Below, piece after piece: positions 60,249-64,000 of a stretch of 64,000 nt of DNA (position 1 is the first letter of the stretch; each line of letters starts with the position of its first letter). The translations under genes and the position numbers were made by a program. Source of the stretch: Caulobacter sp. GTDB taxonomy: Bacteria; Pseudomonadota; Alphaproteobacteria; Caulobacterales; Caulobacteraceae. The stretch covers positions 62,001 to 126,000 of the forward strand of contig WGLL01000006.1 in NCBI GenBank assembly GCA_016125585.1, read 5' to 3'. Under the pieces are notes generated by a model, which saw only the letters and a list, made by a program, of their open reading frames with translations, ran no database searches and had not been told where the DNA came from.

Positions 60249-62300
60249 TCAGATGGCGAGGCCCGGATCGCCCTCCAGGACTTCCTGCCTGAGCAGGGGA
60301 CGCTGGCCGGGCTCCCAGCGCGATACGCGATGCAACACACGGTAGCGCAGGGGTCCGCCATCGGGGCTGTCGCTGCGTTCGAGCGGCACGGGGATGCAGA
60401 CGAACTCCGTCTCGAGTTCCTGGGCCGAGGCCCGGACTGTGGCGTAGCCATTGCCGGCGTGGTCCACGAACCGCAGATGCGGCGCCAGTTCCGGGTTGCG
60501 CGCCGCCCGCGCCCTGGCCGGGTCGCCCGTTTCCTTGAGGACGAAGGCCGACTTCACGCCGTGCATCAGCGTCATGCCGTAGCTGCATTCCATCCGGCCG
60601 TCCGGCTTGTCGTCGATGTACAGGGGCCGCAGGGGGCGGTCCTTCGGCAGGGTCAGTTCATAGACCTCGCCCAGCGTCTGGGCCGAGATCGAGCCGGTGA
60701 TGAACTCGACCCCGACCGGATCAAAGGCGCGCGGCGGCAGGGTCTTGCTGGGATAGCCCGCCCAGAAAGCGTGTTTGTCGCCGGCGACAATGGCGAGGCC
60801 GGTGATCCCTTCCTCGCGGACCATGTCGAAAATCTCGCCGTGCTCGAGGCCGTAGGCGCCGCTCATCACGCCGTAGCCCGCGCCCTTTGGCCAAAGGCCG
60901 GCAAACGGCTCGGGCAGGTTCTGGGGATCGGTTCGACCCGTCAGGGTGCCGAAGGAATGGCCCCAGATTTTCCAGGGAGCCTTGGCGGCCCGCAGCCGGT
61001 CCTTGAACCAGGCCATCTGCTCAAGACCCAGATAGGCTTCCGGCGGCGCATCAAGGTGCGGGTTGGCGAACTCGATATCGCCGACGCGGATCGTCGCCGG
61101 GGGAGCGCCGCCGTTGTAGGCGCGGGCCTGGTCGAGAACGTCGTGCATCTCTTCAGGCATGGCCGGGAACTTGATGTCCGGCAGCCCGCTGTAGTCGCCC
61201 CCCGGGGATCCGAACGAGCGATTGTCGGTCAGGATCAGGTCGATGTTCTTGCCATATCGGAACGCCCGCTGGATCTGCAGGGCGGTGATGGCGGTCAGAT
61301 TGTTGGGCTCCTGCCCGACGCCCCGCGCATCCAGCGCGGTGAGCGGCCGGTCCTCCACGGCCGGCGCCTCGAAGACATCGCCGCTCCCGGGCTTGCGGAC
61401 CCGGGCCGGCTGATACTCGTACCAGGCCTGGCTGGCCGCGACCTTCAGCCTCTGGGCCGGACGGATTTCACCGTTGATGATCTGCTGGCTCTGATAGGAG
61501 CGCCAGTTGAATTCGTGGTTGTCCCAGACGGGAACGAACGGCCATTGCGCCCGCGCGTCCTGCAGATCGGGGTCGAGCAGATAGCCACGATAGGCCGTTC
61601 GGTAGTCGGCCAGATCGGCCGGAATATGGAATGTGCTGACCTTCTCGCCATGCGGATAGCGCACGACGTCGCGCAGCCTTCGGCCCCGCTCGACGCCCCC
61701 TGGCCGCTCGTCGGCATACCAGACCAGTTCGTAGATAAAGTCGCCCAGGTGCAGGACAAAGCCCAGCTGTTCGTCGCGCGGCCGGCGGGCGTCCTCGAAC
61801 AGCATCCGGCGGTAGGCGTTGAGGGCGCCCTGGGTGACGTCCTGGCAGCTGACGAAGGCAAAACGGACCGGCCGGTCGTCGCCGTCGGCCGGCGCGGTGA
61901 GGGTGCGGCCGACCCGGCTGGCGTTGCCGGACTCGTCGACGAAGCGGTACCAGTATTCCCGGCCGGGCTTCAGGCCCGCCGCCAGAAAGCGGCAGGTCCA
62001 GTCGGTGGCCGCCGTGACGGACACCTGGCCGTGGGCCACCGGTCTGGCGAACGCGGGATCGCCGGCCACCTCGACCCTCAACCGGTGTGAGGCGGCGCCG
62101 CTGTCCGGGGCCCGCCGCGTCCACAGAATCACGCTGTCGGGACGGGGATCGCCCGAGGCGACGCCCTGAGGATAGAGGTCGCGACGTTCGCCGCGCACCG
62201 GAGGCGTCGTCTTTGCAGAGGCCGGTCCAAAAGCGAGCGCGGCGCCGAGGGCCGCAGCCTGGGCGGCGAAGGCCCGCCGCGACAGTGTCGTCCTGTCCAT
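60249..62300 (-). CDS. PhoD family phosphatase/phosphodiesterase
   Basis: 683 residues. Start at ATG 62300 (GGGAGGG six bases upstream); the ATG at 62306 would leave no spacing. MDRTTLSRRAFAAQAAALGA is a Tat signal. The N-terminal PhoD domain (LYPQGVASGDPRPDSVILW, then an Ig-like region) and the metal-site motifs HLGDFIYE, PVWDNHEFNW, and VAGDKHAFWAG are present. PhoD enzymes use calcium and iron and hydrolyse phosphomono- and diesters in the periplasm. A palindrome lies about 55 bases upstream of the start. Confidence 0.9.
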   Translation of the reverse strand: MDRTTLSRRAFAAQAAALGAALAFGPASAKTTPPVRGERRDLYPQGVASGDPRPDSVILWTRRAPDSGAASHRLRVEVAGDPAFARPVAHGQVSVTAATDWTCRFLAAGLKPGREYWYRFVDESGNASRVGRTLTAPADGDDRPVRFAFVSCQDVTQGALNAYRRMLFEDARRPRDEQLGFVLHLGDFIYELVWYADERPGGVERGRRLRDVVRYPHGEKVSTFHIPADLADYRTAYRGYLLDPDLQDARAQWPFVPVWDNHEFNWRSYQSQQIINGEIRPAQRLKVAASQAWYEYQPARVRKPGSGDVFEAPAVEDRPLTALDARGVGQEPNNLTAITALQIQRAFRYGKNIDLILTDNRSFGSPGGDYSGLPDIKFPAMPEEMHDVLDQARAYNGGAPPATIRVGDIEFANPHLDAPPEAYLGLEQMAWFKDRLRAAKAPWKIWGHSFGTLTGRTDPQNLPEPFAGLWPKGAGYGVMSGAYGLEHGEIFDMVREEGITGLAIVAGDKHAFWAGYPSKTLPPRAFDPVGVEFITGSISAQTLGEVYELTLPKDRPLRPLYIDDKPDGRMECSYGMTLMHGVKSAFVLKETGDPARARAARNPELAPHLRFVDHAGNGYATVRASAQELETEFVCIPVPLERSDSPDGGPLRYRVLHRVSRWEPGQRPLLRQEVLEGDPGLAI

Positions 62301-62357
62301 GGTCATCCCTCCCGATCGGGGCGTCCACGGACGACTTTCGGCGCGGGGCCGCAAGTT

Positions 62358-62367
62358 AACGATCGTT
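62358..62367. promoter_or_regulatory. Palindrome upstream of the PhoD gene
   Basis: AACGATCGTT is a perfect ten-base palindrome about 57 bases before the PhoD start, between it and the alpha/beta hydrolase. It does not resemble a pho box. A regulator site is possible, but chance is not excluded. Confidence 0.3.
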
Positions 62368-62467
62368 CAGATGACGCCAAGGGGCGGTCGCGAAGACGCC
62401 GGCCCGGTCGTGCAGGGGCGTCGTCCGGATTGCCCTGAGCTTCCGGGAGCCTCGGATTTCCAGGCCC

Positions 62468-63370
62468 TCAGTTGGCCGGTTGACCGCCGTCGAGGAACCG
62501 CTCCACCTCGTCCATGAACATCTCGAACCGGTCGTGGTGCAGCCAGTGGCCGGCGTCGGGGAAGCTGACGGTGCGGGCGTCCTGGAACAGGGCCGCGCGG
62601 CCGTCCTTCTCCGGGTTCGAGGCCCAGCTCTTCTCGCCGTAGCACAGCAGGGTCGGGCAACGGATCGCCCGCCACAGCTCGGCGACCTGCTCATGGCTGA
62701 TGTCCGGAGCCGACCAGACGCGCAGGTAGTTGTCGAACTTCCAGCTGAAGGTCCCGTCCTCGTTCTGGCTGACGCCATGCGCCGTCAGGTGCCGGGCCTG
62801 CTCGTCGGTCAGATAGGTGTTCTCCGACTTCATGCGCTCAAGGGCTTCCTCCAGCGTCGGATAGCGTCGGGGCTGGCGGCCGGCCGCCTGCCGCTTCTCG
62901 TCGATCCAGCCGCGCAGACGATCCGAAAACGGCGTCTTCTCCCGCTCGGCAATCATCCGCGGGGAGGGACCAAGGCCCTCGATGGCGACGATCCGGCTGA
63001 CGTTTTCGGGATACAGGCCGGTGTAGCGCAGGGCGATATTGCCGCCCAGCGAATGGGCGATGATGCTCAGTGGCGCCAGCTTCAGCTGATGGATCACCTG
63101 CGCCAGATCATAGAGGTAGGAGGCCATGGAATAGTCGCCGTCCGGCGACCAGGCGCTGTCGCCGTGCCCCCGCAGATCGGGACAGATGATGTGGTAGCGG
63201 TCGGCCAGCCGCTGGGCGACCCAGTCCCAGCTGCGGCAATGGTCCCGACCGCCGTGCAGCAGCAGCAAGGGCGGCGCCTCGGGATTGCCCCAGGCGGCGT
63301 AGTGCAGCTTGAGCCGCTGGGACATGAAGCTGTGCGAGGTCGGGCCGGCAAGGCGGGTCGGATCGGTCAT
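62468..63370 (-). CDS. Alpha/beta hydrolase
   Basis: 300 residues, no signal peptide. The oxyanion region LLLLHGGRDHCRSWD, nucleophile elbow AHSLGG with Ser107, and a late DAGHWLHHDRF His fit the epoxide hydrolase/haloperoxidase-like group. A cytosolic esterase or C-C hydrolase is expected; substrate unknown. It precedes the PhoD gene by 167 bases on the same strand, probably as a separate unit. Confidence 0.85.
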   Translation of the reverse strand: MTDPTRLAGPTSHSFMSQRLKLHYAAWGNPEAPPLLLLHGGRDHCRSWDWVAQRLADRYHIICPDLRGHGDSAWSPDGDYSMASYLYDLAQVIHQLKLAPLSIIAHSLGGNIALRYTGLYPENVSRIVAIEGLGPSPRMIAEREKTPFSDRLRGWIDEKRQAAGRQPRRYPTLEEALERMKSENTYLTDEQARHLTAHGVSQNEDGTFSWKFDNYLRVWSAPDISHEQVAELWRAIRCPTLLCYGEKSWASNPEKDGRAALFQDARTVSFPDAGHWLHHDRFEMFMDEVERFLDGGQPAN

Positions 63371-64000
63371 GCCTCACCCCATAGGGTAATGAGCGATCGA
63401 ACCGCAACCGCGGGAGAAGCCCGAAGGGGGCTCGGCGGCTGACGAATGTCCTGGTTACACGAGAGAGCTTGCGGTCGACGAGCCAATACAGTCTGCCATG
63501 CCCGCCCCCCGGGCGCATTGCGGGTCGGGCACGGGCAGCGCCATCCGACCGGCGGGCATTCGCCCTCAAGACAGGTGCGATCAAGGCGAGTTATCCGCTG
63601 GCGACCCCGCAGGCCTCTGAAGTGCGGTTTCAATCACCGGGACGGCGTGATCGACGCCTCTGATCCCGAAAGCCTGGAACCCTGCGCTTGCGGTCGGAGG
63701 TTTCAAGGCTTGAGGTGTGGTCTGGCGACGGCGCTATGGAGACAAGGGCCGCGTTATCAACGATATCGCATCCGAACAGGGTCGCGCGCCCGAGGTGAAG
63801 TTCGGCCTTGTGAACCTTCAGGATTATGCTTGGTCAAGCCTCAAGACGGCCTCATCCACGGTCTATCCGGGCGGGCGTCAGCGCGGAAAGGGCCTCAGGC
63901 TTGGTGGCGGAGAGTAACGGCGTGCGGTTTCCAGGCTCCAATCCGCCGCGGCTTCAGTCGGCGTCTCTCGAGATCCGCGGGTACGCGCTCGTCCGTAGGG
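63371..64000. other. Right-end region without a confident gene
   Basis: About 630 bases. The part next to the alpha/beta hydrolase should hold its promoter. From about 63560 the GC content falls slightly and short open frames on both strands lack convincing starts. I see no tRNA, repeat or mobile-element end. A small plus-strand frame is listed separately. Confidence 0.4.
63717..63917 (+). CDS. Possible small protein, low confidence
   Basis: 66 residues from a GTG (MVWRRRYGDKGRVINDIASEQ). A GAGG sequence is only a few bases upstream and the composition is less GC-biased than the window. The mid-part QDYAWSSLKTASSTVYPGG is protein-like but I recognise no family; it could be a decayed gene end or chance. 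Confidence 0.2.
   Translation: MVWRRRYGDKGRVINDIASEQGRAPEVKFGLVNLQDYAWSSLKTASSTVYPGGRQRGKGLRLGGGE

Overview
The window is about 69% GC, has no rRNA, tRNA, phage or insertion sequence that I can recognise, and is packed with genes in short, translationally coupled operons. The gene content suggests a member of the Caulobacterales, perhaps close to Phenylobacterium or Caulobacter: a TonB-dependent receptor next to a GPH-type symporter, a Baeyer-Villiger-type monooxygenase, several acyl-CoA dehydrogenases, PadR/HAAS and DUF481 genes, and frequent GTG and TTG starts. The placement is an inference from gene content, not from a marker gene.

Layout. 0-5 kb: the 5' end of a Tat-exported protein (possibly a tyrosinase), a DUF885 lipoprotein, then a tightly overlapping three-gene operon on the minus strand (ATP-grasp-like protein, YqcI/YcgG heme-oxygenase-family protein, DUF1989 protein). 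This operon is the best candidate here for an undescribed small-molecule pathway. 4.9-13.1 kb: a co-oriented uptake and catabolism block (TonB receptor, GPH transporter, double-TetR regulator, short-chain dehydrogenase, flavin monooxygenase), probably for a hydrophobic cyclic alcohol or ketone. 13.3-14.9 kb: PadR regulator plus HAAS-domain membrane protein with a double-palindrome operator. 14.9-20.7 kb: an acyl-CoA dehydrogenase, two small proteins of uncertain role, an AmpG-like transporter and a GNAT-nitrilase fusion.

20.9-34.0 kb is an envelope region. A GT2 glycosyltransferase and a polytopic membrane protein run leftwards. A long rightward run, mostly overlapping by 1-4 bases, encodes an exported alpha/beta hydrolase, a membrane spermidine-synthase-like protein, a lipoprotein methyltransferase of the isoaspartate O-methyltransferase type, a polysaccharide deacetylase, two SGNH hydrolases, an MBOAT O-acyltransferase and a small membrane protein. 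The second half looks like a cell-surface glycan O-acetylation and deacetylation module.

34.0-41.2 kb: a penicillin-acylase-family hydrolase, a membrane-anchored AraC regulator, and a three-subunit molybdenum hydroxylase operon followed by a MoaD-like protein. 41.3-44.7 kb: a selenium module (MnmH tRNA 2-selenouridine synthase and an oxidoreductase-SelD fusion) converging on a structured palindromic repeat. 44.8-49.0 kb: a PlsC-like acyltransferase, a cysteine-synthase-like enzyme divergent from an Lrp regulator with a clear inverted repeat between them, a DUF481 protein and a charged helical protein.

49.1-63.4 kb: an acyl-CoA ligase, two paired acyl-CoA dehydrogenases and a transporter in one operon; a carboxylesterase; an M28-like exported protein; a Spinster-type transporter with a TetR regulator; a decayed acyl-CoA ligase remnant; a PhoD phosphatase; and an alpha/beta hydrolase. 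The last 630 bases hold no gene I can identify with confidence.
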